From positions 3,524,979-3,588,978 of the forward strand of contig CM049321.1 of assembly GCA_026874595.1 (NCBI GenBank): a DNA stretch of 64,000 nt. Direction: 5' to 3'. The notes beneath the pieces were generated by a model. That model had not been told where the DNA came from. It ran no database searches and saw only the letters and a program-made list of their open reading frames with translations. The DNA is from Sipunculus nudus. Lineage: Eukaryota > Annelida > Sipuncula > Golfingiida > Sipunculidae. This document shows, piece by piece, positions 13,742 to 28,748 of this stretch (position 1 is the stretch's first letter; every line of letters begins with the position of its first letter). The position numbers and the translations under genes are program-made.

Positions 13742-16700
13742 GTTATTACCTTCAGGTCATAAGTAAACCAGAATAAACCCTGAGAAAACCAGAAATCACA
13801 GAAATACTACAGAGAAGGCGGCCAACTTAATAGTAATTACCTTCAGGTCATTAGTAAACCAGAATAAACCCAGAGAAAACCAGAAATCACAGAAATACTA
13901 CAGAGAAGGCGGCCAACTTAATAGTAATTACCTTCAGGTCATTAGTAAACCAGAATAAACCCAGAGAAAACCAGAAATCACAGAAATACTACAGAGAAGG
14001 CGGCCAACTTAATAGTAATTACCTTCAGGTCATTAGTAAACCAGAATAAACCCAGAGAAAACCAGAAATCACAGAATACTACAGAGAAGGCGGCCAACTT
14101 AATAGTCATTACCTTCAGGTCATTAGTAAACCAGAATAAACCCTGAGAAAACCAGAAATCACAGAAATACTACATAGAAGGCGGCCAACTTAATAGTAAT
14201 TACCTTCAGGTCATTAGTAAACCAGAATAAACCCTGAGAAAACCAGAAATCACAGAAATACTACAGAGAAGGCGGCCAACTTAATAGTAATTACCTTCAG
14301 GTCATTAGTAAACCAGAATAAACCCAGAGAAAACCAGAAATCACAGAATACTACAGAGAAGGCGGCCAACTTAATAGTCATTACCTTCAGGTCATTAGTA
14401 AACCAGAATAAACCCTGAGAAAACCAGAAATCACAGAAATACTACAGAGAAGGCGGCCAACTTAATAGTCATTACCTTCAGGTCATAAGTAAACCAGAAT
14501 AAACCCAGAGAAAACCAGAAATCACAGAAATACTACAGAGAAGGCGGCCAACTTAATAGTCATTACCTTCAGGTCATAAGTAAACCAGAATGAACCCAGA
14601 GAAAACCAGAAATCACAGAATACTACATAGAAGGCGGCCAACTTAATAGTAATTACCTTCAGGTCATTAGTAAACCAGAATAAACCCTGAGAAAACCAGA
14701 AATCACAGAAATACTACAGAGAAGGCGGCCATCTTAATAGTCATTACCTTCAGGTCATTAGTAAACCAGAATAAACCCAGAGAAAACCAGACATCACAGA
14801 AATACTACAGAGAAGGCGGCCAACTTAATAGTCATTACCTTCAGGTCATAAGTAAACCAGAATAAACCCAGAGAAAACCAGAAATCACAGAATACTACAT
14901 AGAAGGCGGCCAACTTAATAGTAATTACCTTCAGGTCATTAGTAAACCAGAATAAACCCTGAGAAAACCAGAAATCACAGAAATACTACAGAGAAGGCGG
15001 CCAACTTAATAGTAATTACCTTCAGGTCATTAGTAAACCAGAATAAACCCAGAGAAAACCAGAAATCACAGAAATACTACAGAGAAGGCGGCCAACTTAA
15101 TAGTCATTACCTTCAGGTCATAAGTAAACCAGAATAAACCCAGAGAAAACCAGAAATCACAGAATACTACATAGAAGGCGGCCAACTTAATAGTAATTAC
15201 CTTCAGGTCATTAGTAAACCAGAATAAACCCTGAGAAAACCAGAAATCACAGAAATACTACAGAGAAGGCAGCCAACTTAATAGTAATTACCTTCAGGTC
15301 ATTAGTAAACCAGAATAAACCCTGAGAAAACCAGAAATCACAGAATACTACAGAGAAGGCGGCCAACTTAATAGTCATTACATTCAGGTCATTAGTAAAC
15401 CAGAATAAACCCAGAGAAAACCAGAAATCACAGAAATACTACAGAGAAGGCGGCCATCTTAATAGTCATTACCTTCAGGTCATTAGTAAACCAGAATAAA
15501 CCCTGAGAAAACCAGAAATCACAGAATACTACAGAGAAGGCGGCCATCTTAATAGTCATTACCTTCAGGTCATAAGTAAACCAGAATAAACCCTGAGAAA
15601 ACCAGAAATCACAGAAATACTACAGAGAAGGCGGCCAACTTAATAGTCATTACCTTCAGGTCATTAGTAAACCAGAATAAACCCTGAGAAAACCAGAAAT
15701 CACAGAAATACTACAGAGAAGGCGGCCAACTTAATAGTAATTACCTTCAGGTCATTAGTAAACCAGAATAAACCCAGAGAAAACCAGAAATCACAGAAAT
15801 ACTACAGAGAAGGCGGCCATCTTAATAGTCATTACCTTCAGATCATTAGTAAACCAGAATAAACCCTGAGAAAACCAGAAATCACAGAATACTACAGAGA
15901 AGGCGGCCATCTTAATAGTCATTACCTTCAGGTCATAAGTAAACCAGAATAAACCCTGAGAAAACCAGAAATCACAGAATACTACAGAGAAGGCGGCCAA
16001 CTTAATAGTCATTACCTTCAGGTCATTAGTAAACCAGAATAAACCCAGAGAAAACCAGAAATCACAGAAATACTACAGAGAAGGCGGCCATCTTAATAGT
16101 CATTACCTTCAGGTCATTAGTAAACCAGAATAAACCCTGAGAAAACCAGAAATCACAGAATACTACAGAGAAGGCGGCCATCTTAATAGTCATTACCTTC
16201 AGATCATTAGTAAACCAGAATAAACCCTGAGAAAACCAGAAATCACAGAATACTACAGAGAAGGCGGCCATCTTAATAGTCATTACCTTCAGGTCATTAG
16301 TAAACCAGAATAAACCCTGAGAAAACCATACATCACAGAAATACTACATAGAAGGCGGCCAACTTAATAGTCATTACCTTCAGGTCATAAGTAAACCAGA
16401 ATAAACCCTGAGAAAACCAGAAATCACAGAATACTACAGAGAAGGCGGCCAACTTAATAGTCATTACCTTCAGGTCATTAGTAAACCAGAATAAACCCTG
16501 AGAAAACCATACATCACAGAAATACTACATAGAAGGCGGCCAACTTAATAGTCATTACCTTCAGGTCATAAGTAAACCAGAATAAACCCTGAGAAAACCA
16601 GAAATCACAGAATACTACAGAGAAGGCGGCCAACTTAATAGTCATTACCTTCAGGTCATTAGTAAACCAGAATAAACCCAGAGAAAACCAGAAATCACAG

Positions 16701-17365
16701 AAATACTACAGAGAAGGCGGCCAACTTAATAGTCATTACCTTCAGGTCATTAGTAAACCAGAATAAACCCTGAGAAAACCAGAAATCACAGAAATACTAC
16801 AGAGAAGGCGGCCAACTTAATAGTCATTACCTTCAGGTCATTAGTAAACCAGAATAAACCCTGAGAAAACCAGAAATCACAGAAATACTACAGAGAAGGC
16901 GGCCATCTTAATAGTCATTACCTTCAGGTCATTAGTAAACCAGAATAAACCCAGAGAAAACCAGAAATCACAGAATACTACAGAGAAGGCGGCCAACTTA
17001 ATAGTAATTACCTTCAGGTCATTAGTAAACCAGAATAAACCCTGAGAAAACCAGAAATCACAGAAATACTACAGAGAAGGCGGCCATCTTAATAGTCATT
17101 ACCTTCAGGTCATTAGTAAACCAGAATAAACCCAGAGAAAACCAGAAATCACAGAATACTACAGAGAAGGCGGCCAACTTAATAGTCATTACCTTCAGGT
17201 CATTAGTAAACCAGAATAAACCCTGAGAAAACCAGAAATCACAGAAATACTACAGAGAAGGCGGCCATCTTAATAGTCATTACCTTCAGGTCATTAGTAA
17301 ACCAGAATAAACCCAGAGAAAACCAGAAATCACAGAATACTACAGAGAAGGCGGCCAACTTAATA
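13742..17365. repeat. Satellite higher-order block, copy 1 (3,624 bp, 40 monomers)
   Basis: This block is delimited by the rare monomer variant with GTTATT plus GTCATAAG at 13742. It also contains a unique GAATGAACCC variant (G at 14592), a GGCAGCC variant (15271) and CCATACATC variants near 16327 and 16509. The first three recur in the same order 3,624 bp further right. This shows that the array expanded by copying blocks of about 40 monomers as well as single monomers. Boundaries are placed at the marker and are otherwise arbitrary. Confidence 0.8.
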
Positions 17366-20300
17366 GTTATTACCTTCAGGTCATAAGTAAACCAGAATAA
17401 ACCCTGAGAAAACCAGAAATCACAGAAATACTACAGAGAAGGCGGCCAACTTAATAGTAATTACCTTCAGGTCATTAGTAAACCAGAATAAACCCAGAGA
17501 AAACCAGAAATCACAGAAATACTACAGAGAAGGCGGCCAACTTAATAGTAATTACCTTCAGGTCATTAGTAAACCAGAATAAACCCAGAGAAAACCAGAA
17601 ATCACAGAAATACTACAGAGAAGGCGGCCAACTTAATAGTAATTACCTTCAGGTCATTAGTAAACCAGAATAAACCCAGAGAAAACCAGAAATCACAGAA
17701 TACTACAGAGAAGGCGGCCAACTTAATAGTCATTACCTTCAGGTCATTAGTAAACCAGAATAAACCCTGAGAAAACCAGAAATCACAGAAATACTACATA
17801 GAAGGCGGCCAACTTAATAGTAATTACCTTCAGGTCATTAGTAAACCAGAATAAACCCTGAGAAAACCAGAAATCACAGAAATACTACAGAGAAGGCGGC
17901 CAACTTAATAGTAATTACCTTCAGGTCATTAGTAAACCAGAATAAACCCAGAGAAAACCAGAAATCACAGAATACTACAGAGAAGGCGGCCAACTTAATA
18001 GTCATTACCTTCAGGTCATTAGTAAACCAGAATAAACCCTGAGAAAACCAGAAATCACAGAAATACTACAGAGAAGGCGGCCAACTTAATAGTCATTACC
18101 TTCAGGTCATAAGTAAACCAGAATAAACCCAGAGAAAACCAGAAATCACAGAAATACTACAGAGAAGGCGGCCAACTTAATAGTCATTACCTTCAGGTCA
18201 TAAGTAAACCAGAATGAACCCAGAGAAAACCAGAAATCACAGAATACTACATAGAAGGCGGCCAACTTAATAGTAATTACCTTCAGGTCATTAGTAAACC
18301 AGAATAAACCCTGAGAAAACCAGAAATCACAGAAATACTACAGAGAAGGCGGCCATCTTAATAGTCATTACCTTCAGGTCATTAGTAAACCAGAATAAAC
18401 CCAGAGAAAACCAGAAATCACAGAAATACTACAGAGAAGGCGGCCAACTTAATAGTCATTACCTTCAGGTCATAAGTAAACCAGAATAAACCCAGAGAAA
18501 ACCAGAAATCACAGAATACTACATAGAAGGCGGCCAACTTAATAGTAATTACCTTCAGGTCATTAGTAAACCAGAATAAACCCTGAGAAAACCAGAAATC
18601 ACAGAAATACTACAGAGAAGGCGGCCAACTTAATAGTAATTACCTTCAGGTCATTAGTAAACCAGAATAAACCCAGAGAAAACCAGAAATCACAGAAATA
18701 CTACAGAGAAGGCGGCCAACTTAATAGTCATTACCTTCAGGTCATAAGTAAACCAGAATAAACCCAGAGAAAACCAGAAATCACAGAATACTACATAGAA
18801 GGCGGCCAACTTAATAGTAATTACCTTCAGGTCATTAGTAAACCAGAATAAACCCTGAGAAAACCAGAAATCACAGAAATACTACAGAGAAGGCAGCCAA
18901 CTTAATAGTAATTACCTTCAGGTCATTAGTAAACCAGAATAAACCCTGAGAAAACCAGAAATCACAGAATACTACAGAGAAGGCGGCCAACTTAATAGTC
19001 ATTACCTTCAGGTCATTAGTAAACCAGAATAAACCCTGAGAAAACCATACATCACAGAAATACTACATAGAAGGCGGCCAACTTAATAGTCATTACCTTC
19101 AGGTCATAAGTAAACCAGAATAAACCCTGAGAAAACCAGAAATCACAGAATACTACAGAGAAGGCGGCCAACTTAATAGTCATTACCTTCAGGTCATTAG
19201 TAAACCAGAATAAACCCAGAGAAAACCAGAAATCACAGAAATACTACAGAGAAGGCGGCCAACTTAATAGTCATTACCTTCAGGTCATTAGTAAACCAGA
19301 ATAAACCCTGAGAAAACCAGAAATCACAGAAATACTACAGAGAAGGCGGCCAACTTAATAGTCATTACCTTCAGGTCATTAGTAAACCAGAATAAACCCT
19401 GAGAAAACCAGAAATCACAGAAATACTACAGAGAAGGCGGCCATCTTAATAGTCATTACCTTCAGGTCATTAGTAAACCAGAATAAACCCAGAGAAAACC
19501 AGAAATCACAGAAATACTACAGAGAAGGCGGCCAACTTAATAGTCATTACCTTCAGGTCATAAGTAAACCAGAATAAACCCAGAGAAAACCAGAAATCAC
19601 AGAATACTACATAGAAGGCGGCCAACTTAATAGTAATTACCTTCAGGTCATTAGTAAACCAGAATAAACCCTGAGAAAACCAGAAATCACAGAAATACTA
19701 CAGAGAAGGCAGCCAACTTAATAGTAATTACCTTCAGGTCATTAGTAAACCAGAATAAACCCTGAGAAAACCAGAAATCACAGAATACTACAGAGAAGGC
19801 GGCCAACTTAATAGTCATTACCTTCAGGTCATTAGTAAACCAGAATAAACCCTGAGAAAACCATACATCACAGAAATACTACATAGAAGGCGGCCAACTT
19901 AATAGTCATTACCTTCAGGTCATAAGTAAACCAGAATAAACCCTGAGAAAACCAGAAATCACAGAATACTACAGAGAAGGCGGCCAACTTAATAGTCATT
20001 ACCTTCAGGTCATTAGTAAACCAGAATAAACCCAGAGAAAACCAGAAATCACAGAAATACTACAGAGAAGGCGGCCAACTTAATAGTCATTACCTTCAGG
20101 TCATTAGTAAACCAGAATAAACCCTGAGAAAACCAGAAATCACAGAAATACTACAGAGAAGGCGGCCAACTTAATAGTCATTACCTTCAGGTCATTAGTA
20201 AACCAGAATAAACCCTGAGAAAACCAGAAATCACAGAAATACTACAGAGAAGGCGGCCATCTTAATAGTCATTACCTTCAGGTCATTAGTAAACCAGAAT

Positions 20301-20719
20301 AAACCCAGAGAAAACCAGAAATCACAGAATACTACAGAGAAGGCGGCCAACTTAATAGTAATTACCTTCAGGTCATTAGTAAACCAGAATAAACCCTGAG
20401 AAAACCAGAAATCACAGAAATACTACAGAGAAGGCGGCCATCTTAATAGTCATTACCTTCAGGTCATTAGTAAACCAGAATAAACCCAGAGAAAACCAGA
20501 AATCACAGAATACTACAGAGAAGGCGGCCAACTTAATAGTCATTACCTTCAGGTCATTAGTAAACCAGAATAAACCCTGAGAAAACCAGAAATCACAGAA
20601 ATACTACAGAGAAGGCGGCCATCTTAATAGTCATTACCTTCAGGTCATTAGTAAACCAGAATAAACCCAGAGAAAACCAGAAATCACAGAATACTACAGA
20701 GAAGGCGGCCAACTTAATA
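17366..20719. repeat. Satellite higher-order block, copy 2 (3,354 bp, 37 monomers)
   Basis: The markers match copy 1: GTTATT at 17366, GAATGAACCC at 18216 and GGCAGCC at 18895. The CCATC-rich segment found around 15.4-16.3 kb in copy 1 is missing. In its place a 9-monomer (816 bp) segment is duplicated: CCATACATC occurs at 19045 and 19861, and GGCAGCC at 18895 and 19711. The block is therefore a rearranged derivative of the same higher-order unit. Confidence 0.78.
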
Positions 20720-23660
20720 GTTATTACCTTCAGGTCATAAGTAAACCAGAATAAACCCTGAGAAAACCAGAAATCACAGAAATACTACAGAGAAGGCGGC
20801 CAACTTAATAGTAATTACCTTCAGGTCATTAGTAAACCAGAATAAACCCAGAGAAAACCAGAAATCACAGAAATACTACAGAGAAGGCGGCCAACTTAAT
20901 AGTAATTACCTTCAGGTCATTAGTAAACCAGAATAAACCCAGAGAAAACCAGAAATCACAGAAATACTACAGAGAAGGCGGCCAACTTAATAGTAATTAC
21001 CTTCAGGTCATTAGTAAACCAGAATAAACCCAGAGAAAACCAGAAATCACAGAATACTACAGAGAAGGCGGCCAACTTAATAGTCATTACCTTCAGGTCA
21101 TTAGTAAACCAGAATAAACCCTGAGAAAACCAGAAATCACAGAAATACTACATAGAAGGCGGCCAACTTAATAGTAATTACCTTCAGGTCATTAGTAAAC
21201 CAGAATAAACCCTGAGAAAACCAGAAATCACAGAAATACTACAGAGAAGGCGGCCAACTTAATAGTAATTACCTTCAGGTCATTAGTAAACCAGAATAAA
21301 CCCAGAGAAAACCAGAAATCACAGAATACTACAGAGAAGGCGGCCAACTTAATAGTCATTACCTTCAGGTCATTAGTAAACCAGAATAAACCCTGAGAAA
21401 ACCAGAAATCACAGAAATACTACAGAGAAGGCGGCCAACTTAATAGTCATTACCTTCAGGTCATAAGTAAACCAGAATAAACCCAGAGAAAACCAGAAAT
21501 CACAGAAATACTACAGAGAAGGCGGCCAACTTAATAGTCATTACCTTCAGGTCATAAGTAAACCAGAATGAACCCAGAGAAAACCAGAAATCACAGAATA
21601 CTACATAGAAGGCGGCCAACTTAATAGTAATTACCTTCAGGTCATTAGTAAACCAGAATAAACCCTGAGAAAACCAGAAATCACAGAAATACTACAGAGA
21701 AGGCGGCCATCTTAATAGTCATTACCTTCAGGTCATTAGTAAACCAGAATAAACCCAGAGAAAACCAGAAATCACAGAAATACTACAGAGAAGGCGGCCA
21801 ACTTAATAGTCATTACCTTCAGGTCATAAGTAAACCAGAATAAACCCAGAGAAAACCAGAAATCACAGAATACTACATAGAAGGCGGCCAACTTAATAGT
21901 AATTACCTTCAGGTCATTAGTAAACCAGAATAAACCCTGAGAAAACCAGAAATCACAGAAATACTACAGAGAAGGCGGCCAACTTAATAGTAATTACCTT
22001 CAGGTCATTAGTAAACCAGAATAAACCCAGAGAAAACCAGAAATCACAGAAATACTACAGAGAAGGCGGCCAACTTAATAGTCATTACCTTCAGGTCATA
22101 AGTAAACCAGAATAAACCCAGAGAAAACCAGAAATCACAGAATACTACATAGAAGGCGGCCAACTTAATAGTAATTACCTTCAGGTCATTAGTAAACCAG
22201 AATAAACCCTGAGAAAACCAGAAATCACAGAAATACTACAGAGAAGGCAGCCAACTTAATAGTAATTACCTTCAGGTCATTAGTAAACCAGAATAAACCC
22301 TGAGAAAACCAGAAATCACAGAATACTACAGAGAAGGCGGCCAACTTAATAGTCATTACCTTCAGGTCATTAGTAAACCAGAATAAACCCAGAGAAAACC
22401 AGAAATCACAGAAATACTACAGAGAAGGCGGCCATCTTAATAGTCATTACCTTCAGGTCATTAGTAAACCAGAATAAACCCTGAGAAAACCAGAAATCAC
22501 AGAATACTACAGAGAAGGCGGCCATCTTAATAGTCATTACCTTCAGGTCATAAGTAAACCAGAATAAACCCTGAGAAAACCAGAAATCACAGAAATACTA
22601 CAGAGAAGGCGGCCAACTTAATAGTCATTACCTTCAGGTCATTAGTAAACCAGAATAAACCCTGAGAAAACCAGAAATCACAGAAATACTACAGAGAAGG
22701 CGGCCAACTTAATAGTAATTACCTTCAGGTCATTAGTAAACCAGAATAAACCCAGAGAAAACCAGAAATCACAGAAATACTACAGAGAAGGCGGCCATCT
22801 TAATAGTCATTACCTTCAGATCATTAGTAAACCAGAATAAACCCTGAGAAAACCAGAAATCACAGAATACTACAGAGAAGGCGGCCATCTTAATAGTCAT
22901 TACCTTCAGGTCATAAGTAAACCAGAATAAACCCTGAGAAAACCAGAAATCACAGAATACTACAGAGAAGGCGGCCAACTTAATAGTCATTACCTTCAGG
23001 TCATTAGTAAACCAGAATAAACCCAGAGAAATCCAGAAATCACAGAAATACTACAGAGAAGGCGGCCATCTTAATAGTCATTACCTTCAGGTCATTAGTA
23101 AACCAGAATAAACCCTGAGAAAACCAGAAATCACAGAATACTACAGAGAAGGCGGCCATCTTAATAGTCATTACCTTCAGATCATTAGTAAACCAGAATA
23201 AACCCTGAGAAAACCAGAAATCACAGAATACTACAGAGAAGGCGGCCATCTTAATAGTCATTACCTTCAGGTCATTAGTAAACCAGAATAAACCCTGAGA
23301 AAACCATACATCACAGAAATACTACATAGAAGGCGGCCAACTTAATAGTCATTACCTTCAGGTCATAAGTAAACCAGAATAAACCCTGAGAAAACCAGAA
23401 ATCACAGAATACTACAGAGAAGGCGGCCAACTTAATAGTCATTACCTTCAGGTCATTAGTAAACCAGAATAAACCCTGAGAAAACCATACATCACAGAAA
23501 TACTACATAGAAGGCGGCCAACTTAATAGTCATTACCTTCAGGTCATAAGCAAACCAGAATAAACCCTGAGAAAACCAGAAATCACAGAATACTACAGAG
23601 AAGGCGGCCAACTTAATAGTCATTACCTTCAGGTCATTAGTAAACCAGAATAAACCCAGA
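20720..23660. repeat. Satellite higher-order block, copy 3
   Basis: It begins at the third GTTATT marker (20720). GAATGAACCC follows at 21570 and GGCAGCC at 22249, each 3,354 bp after its copy 2 counterpart. The CCATC-rich paired segment near 22769-23261 is present and lies exactly 6,978 bp (3,624 + 3,354) after its copy 1 equivalent at 15791-16283. The right boundary is approximate, set where the CCATACATC variants end (about 23.5 kb). Confidence 0.72.
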
Positions 23661-26393
23661 GAAAACCAGAAATCACAGAAATACTACAGAGAAGGCGGCC
23701 ATCTTAATAGTCATTACCTTCAGGTCATTAGTAAACCAGAATAAACCCAGAGAAAACCAGAAATCACAGAATACTACAGAGAAGGCGGCCAACTTAATAG
23801 TCATTACCTTCAGGTCATTAGTAAACCAGAATAAACCCTGAGAAAACCAGAAATCACAGAATACTACAGAGAAGGCGGCCAACTTAATAGTCATTACCTT
23901 CAGGTCATTAGTAAACCAGAATAAACCCTGAGAAAACCAGAAATCACAGAAATACTACAGAGAAGGCGGCCAACTTAATAGTCATTACCTTCAGGTCATT
24001 AGTAAACCAGAATAAACCCTGAGAAAACCAGAAATCACAGAAATACTACAGAGAAGGCGGCCATCTTAATAGTCATTACCTTCAGGTCATTAGTAAACCA
24101 GAATAAACCCTGAGAAAACCAGAAATCACAGAATACTACAGAGAAGGCGGCCAACTTAATAGTCATTACCTTCAGGTCATTAGTAAACCAGAATAAACCC
24201 TGAGAAAACCAGAAATCACAGAAATACTACAGAGAAGGCGGCCAACTTAATAGTCATTACCTTCAGGTCATTAGTAAACCAGAATAAACCCTGAGAAAAC
24301 CAGAAATCACAGAAATACTACAGAGAAGGCGGCCATCTTAATAGTCATTACCTTCAGGTCATTAGTAAACCAGAATAAACACAGAGAAAACCAGAAATCA
24401 CAGAATACTACAGAGAAGGCGGCCAACTTAATAGTAATTACCTTCAGGTCATTAGTAAACCAGAATAAACCCTGAGAAAACCAGAAATCACAGAAATACT
24501 ACAGAGAAGGCGGCCATCTTAATAGTCATTACCTTCAGGTCATTAGTAAACCAGAATAAACCCTGAGAAAACCAGAAATCACAGAATACTACAGAGAAGG
24601 CGGCCAACTTAATAGTCATTACCTTCAGGTCATTAGTAAACCAGAATAAACCCTGAGAAAACCAGAAATCACAGAAATACTACAGAGAAGGCGGCCAACT
24701 TAATAGTCATTACCTTCAGGTCATTAGTAAACCAGAATAAACCCAGAGAAAACCAGAAATCACAGAAATACTACAGAGAAGGCGGCCATCTTAATAGTCA
24801 TTACCTTCAGGTCATTAGTAAACCAGAATAAACCCTGAGAAAACCAGAAATCACAGAAATACTACAGAGAAGGCGGCCAACTTAATAGTCATTACCTTCA
24901 GGTCATTAGTAAACCAGAATAAACCCTGAGAAAACCAGAAATCACAGAAATACTACAGAGAAGGCGGCCATCTTAATAGTCATTACCTTCAGGTCATTAG
25001 TAAACCAGAATAAACCCTGAGAAAACCAGAAATCACAGAAATACTACAGAGAAGGCGGCCATCTTAATAGTCATTACCTTCAGGTCATTAGTAAACCAGA
25101 ATAAACCCAGAGAAAACCAGAAATCACAGAATACTACAGAGAAGGCGGCCAACTTAATAGTCATTACCTTCAGGTCATAAGTAAACCAGAATAAACCCTG
25201 AGAAAACCAGAAATCACAGAAATACTACAGAGAAGGCGGCCAACTTAATAGTCATTACCTTCAGGTCATTAGTAAACCAGAATAAACCCTGAGAAAACCA
25301 GAAATCACAGAAATACTACAGAGAAGGCGGCCAACTTAATAGTAATTACCTTCAGGTCATTAGTAAACCAGAATAAACCCAGAGAAAACCAGAAATCACA
25401 GAAATACTACAGAGAAGGCGGCCAACTTAATAGTAATTACCTTCAGGTCATTAGTAAACCAGAATAAACCCAGAGAAAACCAGAAATCACAGAATACTAC
25501 AGAGAAGGCGGCCAACTTAATAGTCATTACCTTCAGGTCATTAGTAAACCAGAATAAACCCTGAGAAAACCAGAAATCACAGAAATACTACAGAGAAGGC
25601 GGCCAACTTAATAGTAATTACCTTCAGGTCATTAGTAAACCAGAATAAACCCAGAGAAAACCAGAAATCACAGAAATACTACAGAGAAGGCGGCCAACTT
25701 AATAGTAATTACCTTCAGGTCATTAGTAAACCAGAATAAACCCAGAGAAAACCAGAAATCACAGAATACTACAGAGAAGGCGGCCAACTTAATAGTCATT
25801 ACCTTCAGGTCATTAGTAAACCAGAATAAACCCTGAGAAAACCAGAAATCACAGAAATACTACAGAGAAGGCGGCCAACTTAATAGTCATTACCTTCAGG
25901 TCATAAGTAAACCAGAATAAACCCAGAGAAAACCAGAAATCACAGAAATACTACAGAGAAGGCGGCCAACTTAATAGTCATTACCTTCAGGTCATAAGTA
26001 AACCAGAATAAACCCAGAGAAAACCAGAAATCACAGAAATACTACAGAGAAGGCGGCCATCTTAATAGTCATTACCTTCAGATCATTAGTAAACCAGAAT
26101 AAACCCTGAGAAAACCAGAAATCACAGAATACTACAGAGAAGGCGGCCATCTTAATAGTCATTACCTTCAGGTCATAAGTAAACCAGAATAAACCCTGAG
26201 AAAACCAGAAATCACAGAAATACTACAGAGAAGGCGGCCAACTTAATAGTAATTACCTTCAGGTCATTAGTAAACCAGAATAAACCCTGAGAAAACCAGA
26301 AATCACAGAAATACTACAGAGAAGGCGGCCAACTTAATAGTAATTACCTTCAGGTCATTAGTAAACCAGAATAAACCCAGAGAAAACCAGAAA

Positions 26394-28748
26394 TCACGGA
26401 AATACTACAGAGAAGGCGGCCATCTTAATAGTCATTACCTTCAGATCATTAGTAAACCAGAATAAACCCTGAGAAAACCAGAAATCACAGAATACTACAG
26501 AGAAGGCGGCCATCTTAATAGTCATTACCTTCAGGTCATAAGTAAACCAGAATAAACCCTGAGAAAACCAGAAATCACAGAATACTACAGAGAAGGCGGC
26601 CAACTTAATAGTCATTACCTTCAGGTCATTAGTAAACCAGAATAAACCCAGAGAAAACCAGAAATCACAGAAATACTACAGAGAAGGCGGCCATCTTAAT
26701 AGTCATTACCTTCAGGTCATTAGTAAACCAGAATAAACCCTGAGAAAACCAGAAATCACAGAATACTACAGAGAAGGCGGCCATCTTAATAGTCATTACC
26801 TTCAGATCATTAGTAAACCAGAATAAACCCTGAGAAAACCAGAAATCACAGAATACTACAGAGAAGGCGGCCAACTTAATAGTCATTACCTTCAGGTCAT
26901 TAGTAAACCAGAATAAACCCTGAGAAAACCAGACATCACAGAAATACTACATAGAAGGCGGCCAACTTAATAGTAATTACCTTCAGGTCATTAGTAAACC
27001 AGAATAAACCCTGAGAAAACCAGAAATCACAGAATACTACAGAGAAGGCGGCCAACTTAATAGTCATTACCTTCAGGTCATTAGTAAACCAGAATAAACC
27101 CTGAGAAAACCAGAAATCACAGAAATACTACATAGAAGGCGGCCAACTTAATAGTAATTACCTTCAGGTCATTAGTAAACCAGAATAAACCCTGAGAAAA
27201 CCAGAAATCACAGAATACTACATAGAAGGCGGCCAACTTAATAGTAATTACCTTCAGGTCATTAGTAAACCAGAATAAACCCTGAGAAAACCAGAAATCA
27301 CAGAAATACTACAGAGAAGGCGGCCAACTTTATAGTAATTACCTTCAGGTCATTAGTAAACCAGAATAAACCCTGAGAAAACCAGAAATCACAGAAATAC
27401 TACAGAGAAGGCGGCCAACTTAATAGTAATTACCTTCAGGTCATTAGTAAACCAGAATAAACCCTGAGAAAACCAGAAATCACAGAATACTACAGAGAAG
27501 GCGGCCAACTTAATAGTCATTACCTTCAGGTCATTAGTAAACCAGAATAAACCCTGAGAAAACCAGAAATCACAGAAATACTACATAGAAGGCGGCCAAC
27601 TTAATAGTCATTACCTTCAGGTCATTAGTAAACCAGAATAAACCCTGAGAAAACCAGAAATCACAGAATACTACATAGAAGGCGGCCAACTTAATAGTAA
27701 TTACCTTCAGGTCATTAGTAAACCAGAATAAACCCTGAGAAAACCAGAAATCACAGAAATACTACATAGAAGGCGGCCAACTTAATAGTAATTACCTTCA
27801 GGTCATTAGTAAACCAGAATAAACCCAGAGAAAACCAGAAATCACAGAAATACTACAGAGAAGGCGGCCAACTTAATAGTAATTACCTTCAGGTCATTAG
27901 TAAACCAGAATAAACCCAGAGAAAACCAGAAATCACAGAAATACTACAGAGAAGGCGGCCAACTTAATAGTAATTACCTTCAGGTCATTAGTAAACCAGA
28001 ATAAACCCTGAGAAAACCAGAAATCACAGAATACTACAGAGAAGGCGGCCAACTTAATAGTAATTACCTTCAGGTCATTAGTAAACTAGAATAAACCCAG
28101 AGAAAACCAGAAATCACAGAAATACTACAGAGAAGGCGGCCAACTTAATAGTCATTACCTTCAGGTCATTAGTAAACCAGAATAAACCCAGAGAAAACCA
28201 GAAATCACAGAAATACTACAGAGAAGGCGGCCAACTTAATAGTCATTACCTTCAGGTCATTAGTAAACCAGAATAAACCCAGAGAAAACCAGAAATCACA
28301 GAAATACTACAGAGAAGGCGGCCATCTTAATAGTCATTACCTTCAGATCATTAGTAAACCAGAATAAACCCTGAGAAAACCAGAAATCACAGAATACTAC
28401 AGAGAAGGCGGCCATCTTAATAGTCATTACCTTCAGGTCATAAGTAAACCAGAATAAACCCTGAGAAAACCAGAAATCACAGAATACTACAGAGAAGGCG
28501 GCCAACTTAATAGTAATTACCTTCAGGTCATTAGTAAACCAGAATAAACCCTGAGAAAACCAGAAATCACAGAAATACTACAGAGAAGGCGGCCAACTTA
28601 ATAGTAATTACATTCAGGTCATTAGTAAACCAGAATAAACCCAGAGAAAACCAGAAATCACGGAAATACTACAGAGAAGGCGGCCATCTTAATAGTCATT
28701 ACCTTCAGATCATTAGTAAACCAGAATAAACCCTGAGAAAACCAGAAA
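26394..28748. repeat. Left copy of a 2,355-bp (26-monomer) satellite segmental duplication
   Basis: Rare variants in this block recur 2,355 bp to the right. The CACGGAAATAC monomer at about 26397 reappears at 28752. The CCATC-rich pair at 26394/26665 reappears at 28749/29020. The unusual CTTTATAG monomer (TATAG starting at 27331) reappears at 29686. The repeated order of several rare variants points to a comparatively recent tandem duplication. Confidence 0.75.
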
